From Actinernus sp. WN-2022 (Eukaryota; Cnidaria; Anthozoa; Actiniaria; Actinernidae): a stretch of 64,000 bases of DNA. The translations under genes were made by a program, and so were the position numbers. Every line of letters begins with the position of its first letter. The first letter of the stretch is position 1. The notes beneath the pieces were generated by a model. That model was given only the letters and a program-made list of their open reading frames with translations. It searched no databases and had not been told where the DNA came from. The DNA is taken from assembly GCA_030867875.1 (NCBI GenBank), contig JAOWCC010001501.1, positions 14,971,524 through 15,035,523 on the forward strand, in the 5' to 3' direction. Below are positions 12,401 to 20,770 of the stretch, piece after piece.

Positions 12401-15400
12401 CGGTTATTTGAGCCAATCAGTGTCGAGCACAAGACAATAGCATTTCAACTTACGGTTATTTGAGCCAATCAGTGTCGAGTACAAGACAATAGCATTTCAA
12501 CTTACGGTTATTTGAGCCAATCAGTGTCGAGCACAAGACAATAGCATTTCAACTTACGGTTATTTGAGCCAATCAGTGTCGAGCACAAGACAATAGCATT
12601 TCAACTTACGGTTATTTGAGCCAATCAGTGTCGAGTACAAGACAATAGCATTTCAACTTGCCTGAGTTTTGATCCGGTAAAAGGCAAATTTGTTGGACTA
12701 GTTCTGAAGTTTTGAAGTCTTTTGAATGAAGAAATAGCGTGCATATTTTAGGATCTGTTAGCAGGAATGTTATATTTTCGTCCCGAAAAGGCTCGTTTCA
12801 GACGGCGAACTTTTCATGCGCCGAATCCCATGCTAATGAGCTAAATCTATTGTTATGGCTTTTGTTCTGGCTCATTAGCACCGAATCCAATGCTAATGAG
12901 AAATCAAGAGGAAGGAATCATTTAGCGCGCGGTGTGCGATGATAATGTCTAATAAAATCTATTTTAGTAACCGGAAGTAACTGAAGCAAAGTGCGGGAGG
13001 GCGCGACAACAATCTGATAGCGCGAAAGGGCGCGAAAATATTTTCCCGCCATGATATTGTTGGCGCGCACTCACTCGTGGCTAATGAGCTAAATCTATTG
13101 TTATGGCTCATTATTAACATTAAATTCGACCCATGAACAGTTCGCCATCTGAAACGGTCTAACGGCTCGTTCACACCTGAAGTGAATTATAGTCAATTAC
13201 TTCATTCAATTTGGTTTGATTGTGTTTCCGTTCATACCTGCGATTATAATTAATTTGGCTCAGTAACAATAATAAGTTCTGAAGATGGTTTATATCCAGG
13301 CACAATGTCCATATAGCATCCATACGCCCACTCATGTCTGTCTGCCTTTCACAATTTCGAATTTCCGGTACTTTTCCTTCTGGGTTGCTAATATCGAGTC
13401 GGCACTAATAAGTATATACGTTTGGTATAACCTTCTGCTGTCATTTTTGCACTTATTGGTTCCCATATAGGTTTTTTTGTTCTGCATATTGTCGTTAGTT
13501 GTTCCTGAACTACTAAATCTCCCAATAACTAATGAGAAGTTCAGCTTCATTCGGCTTCTTTGGACCACCATCTTGGTTGAATTACGCTGCGTCAGATCGG
13601 ATCATAATCGGCGACGATTAGAGCGATTTTCAGTTGAGTGTAGTAAAACCAAATGCCAATTACCCACAACCAGCCAATCATAGGAGCGAGTAATCACAAG
13701 TAACTCATAAATGGCTTCCCTGTGAGCCAATGACAAACTAAAGCAAAACCAAAACCAATTTGCGTTTGGTTTTACTTTGGATTCTGATTGGTTGGTTTAC
13801 TTTCTCAGCCAATAGGAGAGCTTAGTAAACGCAAAACCAAAACACTTCCGACACTCAATTGAAATCCGCTCTAGTAGGAAGTGTGAACGCATTACAATTC
13901 CAATTCGCTTAAAATTGGGGTCTAATGTTAGCGTGCCTTAAGTGGCCCCGGTTTGAGAAGTCGCACGGTAATTCTTTCCAGGCCTTGTATTAAAAAGCAC
14001 AGGAAGTTCTTTAACCCTATTGTGTAACTTTTTAATAAGATCAGTATGCTCATTATTATAAAAAAAGAAATGAAAATAATTTCTTAAAATGTCTACGGGC
14101 ATGCCTTGGATATACGATTACGGTGAGTTCGGACCGACTTCAGAGTCTTATGAAATGTACTTTACTGGAAAAATATTTCTTCAAATCAACTGTAACTCAG
14201 TATCAAAACCACTATTTCTAAATGGCTTACCGCTGATCCATCGACGAAAATACTAAGAAATGTTCCTCCAACCATATACCCGATACCAGGTCCCAACAGC
14301 GTGGCCGCAAACCAAAAGCTAATGTAGACTGGGGCCGACTTTGGGTGGACATTGTCATCAACATAGATGGGGCCCAAGGAATAGAGTGAAGTCGTTCCCG
14401 CGCCGATCATAATTTGCGACACGGAGAAAATCATTAAGTAGTACCACCTGCCGTGGTAGATGGATGAGCAGGATTGGTCAGCGGTCTTTGTTGTGTTTAG
14501 GATGTTACACACATCTCGGTTTGCTGAGCCCGCGGTCATGGACGTTCCCGGCACAACGTATGGGCCAACGAGAAGATGTGGAAGATCAAAGAGCAGGCAG
14601 CTGAAACCTGATAATATGAGTGACGTTAACATCGATCTTTCACCAGGGAGAACTGTTGTGTGTTTCAAAGGATGGCTATATTTTAGAGGCACATTTTGGA
14701 GCTGAAATCAACTTACAGAAAAGTGTATTGGATTTACAGTTCAATGCCTACTTCAAATGTAACACGAATCTTCTTCTGTCTTAAGATGCGGCCACACGTT
14801 GTAACATTGCGCGTAACATTGCCGGCAATTGTGTCGAAAAGGAGTTGACACACTGCAAAATTACCTGCAACATTGCACACAACAATTTCAGAGGTAGAAG
14901 GTAAGGCAAAGAAGGCTTTACCAGTTACTAATATTCTTGTATAAATGTGTTTACCGTAGCGGACCTCAGTATTTTAGTTTTAGGAGAACGATATATAGTA
15001 TGCGAGGTGATGGCTATATCCTTACTCTACCGCGCTTTAATTTGAACTGGAATAAAAAGGTATTTTACCTATGTTCTCTCGCAGCTCTGGAACAATCTTC
15101 CTGCTAGTATTCGTCAGGCGGGCAACTTAAACGATTTTAAATGAATCTTAGTAATATCGTACTTTAGCCTGTAGGACTATACTTTACAAGTATCTTGTAC
15201 CTATAGTATGTATTTTTAAGAGTATATACTTATATAAGTATATATCTTGTACTTACACGTATGCTATTATAGGAAAATCACATGCCTGACTCGGTAATTC
15301 CACGTTAAATTGCACGAGAAAACCGATATCGCCCGAGTCGCTTCACGAAGCGACTCGGGCGATATCGGTTTTCTCGTGCAATTTAACGTGGAATTACCGA

Positions 15401-15619
15401 GTCAGGCATGTGATTTTCCTTGAATCGCATAGTCCGATGAATTACTTGAAGATTTAGTACTTTTGTTGATAGTTTGCTAAGTTATAAATAGCGCGCGTAG
15501 TCTACAGTGGTGATTCCACTCTGAATCACCACTCCTCTCTTCGCAAATGCACCGTGCGATTCAGCTTTGGCTGTGCGATTCTATAGGTAAATTCATTGCC
15601 TGACTAGGGAATTCCATGT

Positions 15620-15682
<63 letters not shown>

Positions 15683-18600
15683 TCAAGTGAAATTTAACGT
15701 GGAATTCCCGAGTCAGGCAATGAATTTTCTTTGAATCCCATTGCATCTCAGTCTGAAAGTTGCTGAAATTCCCGCCACGCGCCAAGAACCCATTGCGCGG
15801 TAAACTAACGAGCGAATAGGAATCAAGCTAAAATTAGACTGAGACTCACACGATGTTCAACTAAAAGTGCAGTCGTTGCTCACAAAATTTGGTTTTCCGA
15901 CATCAAAACTGGATTTTTATGCACGAAAATACCTGTATTTATTTAGGTACACTTAATTTCGATGTAATCTTTACCAAGAAAGCGAAAGTGCATTAACTGG
16001 AGACAAAATTGTGAATGTTTGTGAAAGATTTAGAAAACCGGCGGCCTGTTGAAACCAGTTGTCGCTAAGTGAAAATCTAAAACCTGACAAAGCGAAGAGC
16101 TGCTGCACAAGTATATATACGCACAAACTTGTAAGTACAACAACAACAACAAATTATTTTATTTACACTCTTATATATATTATAAATTATTTACACATTT
16201 CAAGTACGGTCGAGGGACAAAGACAGAAGTTTACATAAATATATATATATACAATATGGAAAAAAAGAAAGAAGAAGAAAAGAAAAAAACAGACACACAC
16301 TAACACACTAACTATAAAAATATGACTACAATACAAGAAACTATTATACAGAAAACTATTACGGGTGAGAAGACTAATAGCAATCTTTGACATAACGTTT
16401 TAAGGAAGATTTAAAGGCTTTTTTAGAGGTATGTGCTTTAAATTGATCAGGAATGGAATTCCATAATTTTGGGCCACAAAATCTAAGACTAAACTTGCCA
16501 TAATTAGTGCGGATTATTGGGATGTAGAAAGAAGACTTAGAAGCTAATCTTGTGTTGTGATTATGGACATTTGAAATTGGTACAAAGAAATCATTAAAGG
16601 CAGTTGGAACATTAGAATTATGAAAGTCAAACATGAACAATGCAGTATGTATATAGACTAAATCTAGAAATTTTAAAATGCTTAGTTTTTTAAACAAAGG
16701 ATTTGTGTGGGCATCATATGCCGAAAAAGTCATGATGCGCAGAGACTTTTTTTGCATCACAATTAGATTATTTAGAGTTGTATGGTAAGTATTAAGTGTT
16801 CCTTACTTTTTAAGCAAATTACCAAATGTTAATGCTCAATTCTCACAATAAATAAACCTGTTTTTGAACTGTTGAATGTTACTTGTGTTCAGTCCACTCG
16901 TTTCCAAAATTTTCCTTGTACCACGATTTTAGTACCGTTCTGTAGCCGTGCTTTTCGTCCTGCTTTTACTGTTTTCAGTCATTTAGCTTCTCTGTGTGAA
17001 TATTACATCAAATAAATCAGCAAATCCAGGAAGCCCCAGCTTTTTCGTTCAAAATCACACATTTTTGCTGCAGTTGTTTTTGTCGATTCCTCGGATGATT
17101 AGAGTCGGTTTCTTGTTCAGTTGAGCGCCAAAACATAACATTTCTCGTGAAAAACGGAATAAACGATATCTAATTTTCACGTTCTTTTACTACTGTTAAC
17201 TTTGTGAATATCCTGGTTTGTAATTTTTACATGATTTGTGTCTCTGTTCGCGATAATAAAAAATAAACAAAATATTTACGCGCGGGCTTCCTGTACATCG
17301 TTGAATACAGCTTTTCAAGCCGTTGAATACAGCTTTCAAACCATTGAATTCCACAAAATATTAAACGCTACGTTAGCCAATCAGCGCGCGAGTTTGAGTC
17401 GTGCTATGGGATTCTAAGTTTTATTGCTCTTTCGCTTTTTAGCTTGATATTAGATATCTAACATAATTAATTAATTACAACATACTACCTTCCGGTTATT
17501 GTATTACATATTACGTTATTGTAAATTTCTAAATCTCTAGATTTCTTAAAATATAATTAGGCTTATTATTACTTAAATATAGGTTATTTATAAGTATTAG
17601 TTTAGAATGTACGTTCGTATTCTCAACGAGTTGTATAGCTCTTGGATGATAACGTGGTTAAATAAACTATTGATTGATTGATTGTAGATACCGCAGTTGC
17701 AATTTCGCTGTTGCGGCATTATGCGCGCACGCTAAGACGGAAGAAGCACAGCATTGTGATGTAGCAGAAGTTTCTAACCAACTGAATTAAGACGTATATC
17801 TGTTCGCAATGCCGAGAGAAGACTGGATCATAAACTGTGGTAAAATCGTACTTACCTCGTACACTGATGTTTCTGACCGATCAACACGGACGGCAAGACC
17901 CTTCTTTTGACATTTGTGATGGTACGCGGGACGTGATGACATCAAAATGCGCCAAACAAGGAACATTTTCCTTGCGGATGATGTCACTCGCAAACGTCTG
18001 GTGCGTAAGCTATTAGAGCCAATTTCGTATGAGAGGGACAAACTACGGCATATCCCTAGCGTTACCGTAACTGTACTGTAACCGTGCCGTACCGTAACTC
18101 TGTAATTCGATTGGATCAGCAGGACAAAAACAATAGGGAAACCATTTCAATGTCACGGCATTCCGTACAGTAACCGTGCCGTAGTCATTGCCGTAGTTTA
18201 TCCCACTCATGCGAAATCTTCTCTACTAACAGAGCAGGTACCGTGTTTCCACGAGAAAACCGATATCGCCCGAGTCGCGAAGAGCCTAGGGCGATATCGG
18301 GTTTTCGAGTGCTGTGTAACGTGGAATTACAGAGTCAGGCATGTGATTTTCCTTGAATCGCATAGTCCGATGAATTACTTGAAGATTTAGTACTTTTGTT
18401 GATAGTTTGCTAAGTTATAAATAGCGCGCGTAGTCTACAGTGGTGATTCCACTCTGAATCACCACTCCTCTCAGCCAAACAGCGTTTCATTTCGCATTTG
18501 CACTCGTAAGATTCAACTTGACTTTGCGATTCTCTGAAAAACTGTCGCATCCCCAGCGCGCGGTGAAAATGGCACATGTAGCTACAGCCCCCCCCCCCTC

Positions 18601-19285
18601 CCCCCACGATAGCGTATCTAGCCTATAAGCAGCAAGTACTGACGAACTCGTACCCAGTGTCGCGCGCCCTTCTTGCCAACATTTGTCGCCATAGTTTGCT
18701 GCCTGTAAAGCCTCCACTGCGCGGGATCAATCTCCACACTTCACCATAACCTTCAATGGTTAATCATTAATAAAACGATGCATATCCAAGGGAGGGGTGG
18801 GTGGGTAGTTTCCCAGAAACCGGGATTGAGCCCCCGCGCGCTGGGGACGCGACAGTGCTTTTCATCGCCTGTGCAAGCAAAAACATCAGTCGCGTAGTCA
18901 CGGTTTAACAGTTACGGATATATCAAATAACGCATGCCATGAAATACCTGGATAGTTCTGAAGATTACCTGCAAGAAGGCATCCGTACCCGAGCCATCTG
19001 ATCTTGTTTCCATAGCTACCATAATAACTAACAAATCCTACCAAGATGATTTGCGAGATTTCATTGGACGATGCGATAAGACCAAGTTCTTTCCCGCTGA
19101 ATTCAAAACGCTTTTCCAGGGCGGGAAGATTGACGGCTGTGATACCATTCACTATCATGCCTGGGAGATAATGATTTGAAGGGTCAGAGGGAATCGTATC
19201 AAGGCGTGTTTACCACCGCCTCCCGGATAGCTCAGTGGTTAAGCTCCGGTCTGTTGAGCGGGAGAGTCACGGGTTCAAACCCCGG

Positions 19286-19322
<37 letters not shown>

Positions 19323-20770
19323 GTGCTGCCTTTGTGAAACAACTGCAAATGGTTAGACCTTCACGTCTTCTTGGATAAGGACGTAAAATCGTAGGACTCC
19401 CGTCGGCCTCAAGTTTATCAGTCTCACCAGACTGTCACGAGTTACCGACGTTAAAGTGCAAGTTAAAAATTATATTGTACTACTGTGTTTGTTTCTCACA
19501 AAACGCTATTAATCTTGCAAAGTTTTCAACATTACTGCCATTTAATGCCTAATTTTGGTTACTTTTCATGGATCCTGTGACGTCATAAGATGAATCAACT
19601 TCCTCCCTTGAGAAAACTACTACAATAAAATCCCGTAGGTTTTCATTGTGACATCACAAGATGAATCAATCCCGCAATTCGGGTAGCGTTTATTCTAGTT
19701 TAATTTCTGCTTCTGCCTCTCAAAGAAAACTAAGTTAGACAACTGAAGTATATCAGAAATATAATTTGGGGCAAAAATAGCTCATGTTGTTTTACGGCGC
19801 TACTTGCACTTTAAATAAAGTAGCTTTAGGTAAAAAGTATAAAGGCGAGCGCTTTTAAATCAATTCTCAAGTTTCATGGATTTTTCTGTATTAAGTGCGG
19901 GTATTCGCACTCATGCATCAAACATCTGATGTATAGTCATGGGATGGCAAGTAAGGGAATGGTATAATGGGAAGGAATAAAGGTTAAAAATATATATATA
20001 ATTGTTGGCAAAATCTAGAAAGGCTAGTTGAAATAGGGTGCCGGGAGTGGTGGAAAGGGAAAAATAAGTTGAAAATGAATAAGTGAAGATTAAAGGCAAA
20101 GAGAAGAAGAAAAAATATATAGAGAGAGAGTAAAAAGACTCGTCTTTTTATGAACATGATGATAAAGATCTTGGTGTTGAGTTGGGGCATTCGAACCCCA
20201 TGGAACAGGAGTCTAATGTATGGCTGAGGGGTAATATACGAAAGAGAAGGAGATGATATACGAAAGAGAAGGGGTTATCAAACTAGGGCTTATACCGCGA
20301 GAATAAACATTCTTGATCTTAGCTAGGGTAAGTGTCTATATTGAATGTGTGTGAACGGAGGAGCAAATGTCATGTAAACGGAACAAAGGTCTAAATGCCG
20401 ATAACTTTGGAATCATTTGAAATACAACTATGAAGTTGGGTACTATAAATATCTCCTCTTTAATGCCTAAGAACCTGTATAAATTATCTTCAAGCTTTTA
20501 CATCGGTTCTATAGCACTAGTGAGAGCCTCTCGTCACAAGGACAAATTCTTCCTTACTTTGCAAAACAGAACCAGCCACTTGCATGCTCTGCTAGCGTAA
20601 AGTTTAAATAAAATTAGTAAGGTGGTAGAGTGAAAATTACCTTGAATCATGGAGTAGATAGCGAGGAAGAACATGAAGCCTTTGGGGTTGTTCAAAAACT
20701 GTAGCCATCTCGGTTTGAAAGAACCCCAGCCAAACCTCTGGTCAAACTGCTGGTCTTCTCGATCTCCCAT
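248..20770 (-). CDS. SLCO: Solute carrier organic anion transporter (OATP/SLCO), seven joined exons, 3' end outside window
   Basis: Multi-pass plasma-membrane transporter of the OATP family, which moves amphipathic organic anions across the cell membrane. I joined seven exons on the minus strand: 20770-20641, 19160-18969, 14607-14231, 11310-10908, 8634-8457, 3117-2973 and 438-248. The donors start with GT and the acceptors end in AG, and codon phase is preserved at each of the six junctions. Together they encode about 538 residues. Visible hallmarks in order are the N-terminal membrane segments with an LIASSNE motif, the OATP signature around DPRWVGAWW in exon 4, and a cysteine-rich Kazal-type extracellular domain in exon 6. 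Family members usually have about 640-720 residues, so the last transmembrane segments should lie left of position 1. The subfamily cannot be decided from what is seen. Introns reach about 5.3 kb and are filled with mobile elements. Confidence 0.93.
451..830 (-). repeat. LINE 3' UTR remnant with (ATT)n tail
   Basis: On the minus strand an AT-rich stretch ends in a TAT/ATT microsatellite at 451-475, as in other LINE 3' ends of this window (42222 and 34169). The motif GATCAAATGCGCA is shared with the fragment at 42222. No coding sequence is left. The tail ends only about 12 bases from the splice acceptor of SLCO exon 7. Confidence 0.5.
831..2470. other. SLCO intron, no feature recognised
   Basis: This is part of the intron between SLCO exons 7 and 6. 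Open frames are short and unsupported. I see no repeat boundary or coding signal. Confidence 0.5.
2480..2871. mobile_element. Foldback DNA transposon (MITE), TAGCCTGC family, 9-bp TSD
   Basis: The 392-bp element begins TAGCCTGC and ends GCAGGCTA, with inverted arms of about 95 bp that share the GCAGACGTA and TTCGAATTTATGAG stretches. It is flanked on both sides by the direct repeat ATGAAGAGC (2471-2479 and 2872-2880). A 9-bp duplication is typical of Mutator-like elements, but no transposase is present, so the superfamily is inferred. It lies in an SLCO intron just downstream of the Kazal exon. Confidence 0.88.
2973..3117 (-). CDS. SLCO: SLCO exon 6 (Kazal-like extracellular domain)
   Basis: The acceptor CCTTACGAAG precedes 3117 and the donor GTGAAT follows 2973. 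The exon encodes about 48 residues including CNLNCACP, SPVCGGDG and SPCHAGC. This is the Kazal-type cysteine pattern of the large extracellular loop between TM9 and TM10 in OATPs. Its first base completes a serine codon with the two bases left by exon 5, and it ends in phase 0. Confidence 0.92.
3246..5343. mobile_element. 2.1-kb foldback element, CACAGG termini, 7-bp TSD
   Basis: The left end starts CACAGGCAGCCC and the right end finishes GGGCTGCCTGTG. Imperfect inverted arms run about 3246-3810 and 4640-5343. The flanks are the direct repeat GTAGAAT (3239-3245 and 5344-5350). The centre (about 3810-4640) has no recognisable gene, and the open frames in the arms are mirror images without homology. 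The right arm has an extra tandem copy of 88 bp. The superfamily is unassigned: the 7-bp duplication fits neither classical hAT (8) nor Mutator (9). Confidence 0.85.
5155..5330. repeat. 88-bp tandem duplication inside foldback arm
   Basis: Two near-identical 88-bp copies (5155-5242, 5243-5330), each starting TAAGATTTCATG, lie at the outer end of the right arm of the 3246-5343 element. The left arm has a single copy, so the duplication arose after the arms formed. Confidence 0.9.
5351..5995. other. SLCO intron, G-rich, no gene
   Basis: This stretch has G-runs and one isolated TAGCCTGC end at about 5838, followed by a purine-rich stretch. The longest open frame (5480-5839, plus) has no recognisable domain and is not supported as a gene. 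Confidence 0.5.
5998..7412 (+). mobile_element. pogo/Tigger-like Tc1-mariner transposon, internally deleted
   Basis: The terminal inverted repeats start CCGTAGA and pair over about 26 bp (ATTCCGATAGTAGCGACC on the left). A TA dinucleotide flanks each side (5996-5997, 7413-7414), as in Tc1-mariner elements. Inside both ends the short motif GGTCGCTACTTTCGG is reiterated, including a G-tract at about 7277-7299. The centre carries a broken DDE transposase lacking its N-terminal DNA-binding part. Confidence 0.88.
6225..6888 (+). pseudogene. pogo/Tigger DDE transposase remnant
   Basis: The reading frame from 6225 shows the DDE-superfamily core: LTIFADG and PLLIFKG, then DAHRAQTT and PPGATSKVQPLDV, which are typical Tigger/pogo motifs with the second catalytic aspartate in DAHRAQ. 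Near 6585 the frame shifts, and the next frame continues with VDRLATEHL and FTKWVGTAW, ending in an acidic tail and a stop at 6888. The N-terminal CENP-B-like/HTH region is absent. The element therefore cannot encode active transposase and depends on others for movement. Confidence 0.9.
7501..7654. mobile_element. Small foldback element at TTAA target
   Basis: Inverted arms (GATGCCAATCAGAATTAATG left, its complement right) enclose about 90 bp. TTAA is present on both sides (7497-7500, 7655-7658). The arms differ by a one-base gap at the tip. It has no coding capacity and lies between exons 6 and 5 of SLCO. Confidence 0.65.
7723..7785. mobile_element. 63-bp palindromic TAGCCTGC element with 8-bp TSD
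   Basis: It begins TAGCCTGCGTCGCATCCG and ends with the complement, with almost no loop. The direct repeat GTTTTTCT flanks it (7715-7722, 7786-7793). The termini match the element at 2480. A half copy (GGATGCGACGCAGGCTA) occurs at about 42135. Confidence 0.8.
8457..8634 (-). CDS. SLCO: SLCO exon 5 (TM8 region)
   Basis: The acceptor follows a T-rich tract ending TTAAAG before 8634, and the donor GTAAGA follows 8457. The phases (2 nt in, 2 nt out) fit the flanking exons. It encodes about 59 residues with GGILAGGFLCRRFKLK, a hydrophobic segment, and the loop LLIPGCSKGELAGVTRPYPD that precedes the Kazal-like domain in OATPs. This exon is masked by longer open frames on the other strand and is recognised by homology and phase. 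Confidence 0.9.
9404..9557. repeat. 30-bp minisatellite, about 5 copies
   Basis: The unit contains CTTGCTTGTGATTGGCTCAT followed by a T-run, repeated every 30 bp with few substitutions. Each unit has one ATTGG (inverted CCAAT box). It lies directly before a short stretch (about 9558-9614) resembling the right end of the MITE at 13618. Confidence 0.93.
9700..9880. repeat. GC-rich MITE-like repeat
   Basis: Strings such as GGGCTAGCCCGCC and CCTCATGTAAT recur at 41380-41500, partly inverted, and imperfect inverted pairing exists within the stretch (TTACATG with CATGTAA). This suggests a degenerate MITE family. Boundaries are unclear. Confidence 0.45.
10165..10260 (-). repeat. LINE 3' tail fragment
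   Basis: On the minus strand the sequence ends with a short AACTTGAA-type repeat, a common CR1/L2-like LINE 3' end. No coding part remains. Confidence 0.35.
10430..10615. mobile_element. Foldback MITE (ACAAAGGAATCAATACGAG family)
   Basis: Inverted arms around CTAC(A/G)TACAAAGGAATCAATACGAG at 10466-10492 and 10567-10597 enclose about 75 bp. Pairing extends outwards to ATAGCCCACTTC on both sides. A relative with ACAAAGGTTTCAATACGAG lies at the right edge of the window (63889). Confidence 0.7.
10908..11310 (-). CDS. SLCO: SLCO exon 4 with OATP family signature
   Basis: The acceptor CATTTTAG precedes 11310 and the donor GTAAAT follows 10908. The exon encodes about 134 residues. Near its start is DPRWVGAWWMGYL, the OATP superfamily signature at the extracellular loop/TM6 border, with Y where F or L is usual. 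A charged cytoplasmic loop (YPRELPGAKAMREKA) follows, then two more membrane segments (NTLGMTVASIIAGG; MVAGLLLSAAFIPG). It ends in phase 1. Confidence 0.95.
11320..11915. other. SLCO intron, no gene recognised
   Basis: This stretch holds a G-tract near 11497 and a CA-rich stretch near 11830. No coding or repeat family is recognised. Confidence 0.5.
11920..12658. repeat. 52-bp minisatellite, about 14 copies
   Basis: The unit, containing GCATTTCAACTTACGGTTAT and TTGAGCCAATCAGTGTCGAG, repeats every 52 bp with very few differences (mainly GAGTACAAG versus GAGCACAAG). Each copy carries one CCAAT motif. It lies in the SLCO intron between exons 4 and 3. The high uniformity suggests recent expansion or homogenisation. 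Confidence 0.97.
12789..13163. mobile_element. MITE with TTTCAGACGGCGAAC-type inverted ends
   Basis: The left end GTTTCAGACGGCGAACTTTT pairs with the right end around GAACAGTTCGCCATCTGAAAC. The interior holds two copies of GCTAATGAGCTAAATCTATT in the same orientation. No coding capacity. The target duplication was not resolved. Confidence 0.65.
13618..13873. mobile_element. MITE with TAGAGCG termini and CCAAT-rich interior
   Basis: The left TAGAGCGATTTTCAGTTGAG pairs with the right CTCAATTGAAATCCGCTCTA. The interior has AAAACCAAAACC, its complement, and several CCAAT/ATTGG motifs. It may be nested in a wider inverted pair (GTTCACAC at about 13174 and GTGTGAAC at about 13881). Confidence 0.7.
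14231..14607 (-). CDS. SLCO: SLCO exon 3 (TM2 to TM4 region)
   Basis: The acceptor ATTATCAG precedes 14607 and the donor GTAAGC follows 14231. The exon encodes about 125 residues starting with the FDLPHLLVGPY segment. It contains a cysteine- and asparagine-bearing extracellular loop, the membrane segment with GAGTTSLYSLGPIYVDD, and a glycine-rich segment (LLGPGIGYMVGG). These are characteristic of the OATP N-terminal half. It leaves in phase 0. Confidence 0.93.
15271..15420. repeat. Perfect 150-bp palindrome (74-bp arms, 2-bp loop)
   Basis: The left arm starts AGGAAAATCACATGCCTGAC and the right arm is its exact complement, with only AC between them. It holds nested motifs CCGATATCGCCCGAGTCG and AATTCCACGTTAAATT. 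Two diverged relatives lie at 15589 and 18246. Probably a foldback MITE; no target duplication was recognised. Confidence 0.95.
15421..15540. repeat. Companion segment of palindrome family
   Basis: About 120 bp after the palindrome, from TTGAATCGCATAGTCCGATG to GAATCACCACTCCTCTC, recurs nearly unchanged at 18353-18475 after the third copy. The mobile unit therefore includes more than the palindrome. Confidence 0.85.
15589..15729. repeat. Second copy of palindrome family (diverged)
   Basis: Arms with CCTGAC, GGAATTCC and CCGATATCG motifs pair over about 70 bp with a number of mismatches. The layout matches 15271-15420. The sequence after it differs from the companion segment. Confidence 0.88.
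16140..16790 (-). pseudogene. LINE ORF2 C-terminus and 3' UTR, 5' truncated
   Basis: The minus-strand frame 16760-16374 encodes a LINE C-terminal region with HNTRLASKSSFYIP, RTNYGKFS and PKLWNSIP motifs. These resemble the tail of APE-type non-LTR elements and the fragment at 37011. The 3' UTR ends in a (TTG)n microsatellite at about 16138-16150. The reverse transcriptase core is missing, as in typical 5'-truncated copies. Confidence 0.8.
17440..17690 (+). repeat. Probable LINE 3' end with (TTGA)n tail
   Basis: An AT-rich stretch ends in AATAAACTATTGATTGATTG, a CR1/L2-like 3' microsatellite tail. No coding part is recognised. Confidence 0.4.
18246..18475. repeat. Third copy of palindrome family plus companion segment
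   Basis: A shortened hairpin (ACGAGAAAACCGATATCGCC and partner) has lost the outer part of its left arm but keeps the right arm through GATTTTCC. It is followed by the same companion segment as at 15421. Part of the SLCO intron. Confidence 0.85.
18969..19160 (-). CDS. SLCO: SLCO exon 2 (TM1-TM2)
   Basis: A pyrimidine-rich acceptor (TATCTCCCAG) precedes 19160 and a GTAATC donor follows 18969. The exon enters in phase 1 and leaves in phase 1, matching both neighbours. It encodes the end of membrane segment 1, a loop with an LEKRFEFSGKELG-type sequence, and the OATP-typical LIASSNE then RWLGYG motifs around membrane segment 2. Confidence 0.92.
19220..19470 (+). mobile_element. tRNA-derived SINE
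   Basis: The head resembles a tRNA: box A is in TAGCTCAGTGGTTAAGC and box B is GGTTCAAACCC, about 70 bases in all. The acceptor stem does not pair well (CTCCCGG against CCGGACC). A non-tRNA body of about 180 bases follows, ending near GTTAAAGTGCAAGTT. Transcription by RNA polymerase III is inferred. It lies in an SLCO intron on the opposite strand. Confidence 0.7.
19471..20640. other. SLCO intron, no feature recognised
   Basis: An AT-rich intron with a GAGAGAGAGAG microsatellite near 20122. I see no coding or repeat family here. Confidence 0.5.
20641..20770 (-). CDS. SLCO: SLCO exon 1 (start codon)
   Basis: The first coding exon reads from ATG at 20770 to a GTAATT donor just below 20641 and ends in codon phase 1. 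It encodes about 43 residues: an acidic/glutamine-rich cytoplasmic N-terminus, then the start of the first membrane segment (FMFFLAIYSMIQ). An acceptor-like stretch (pyrimidines then CTCAAG) lies directly before the ATG, so this exon probably follows an intron in the 5' UTR. An earlier coding exon upstream cannot be fully excluded. Confidence 0.82.

Noticed and set aside
11920..12658. CRISPR array
   Set aside because: The repeats are contiguous 52-bp tandem units without unique spacers, and the sequence is eukaryotic.
19220..19292. Functional tRNA gene
   Set aside because: Box A and B are present but the acceptor stem does not pair and a SINE body follows; better explained as a SINE head.
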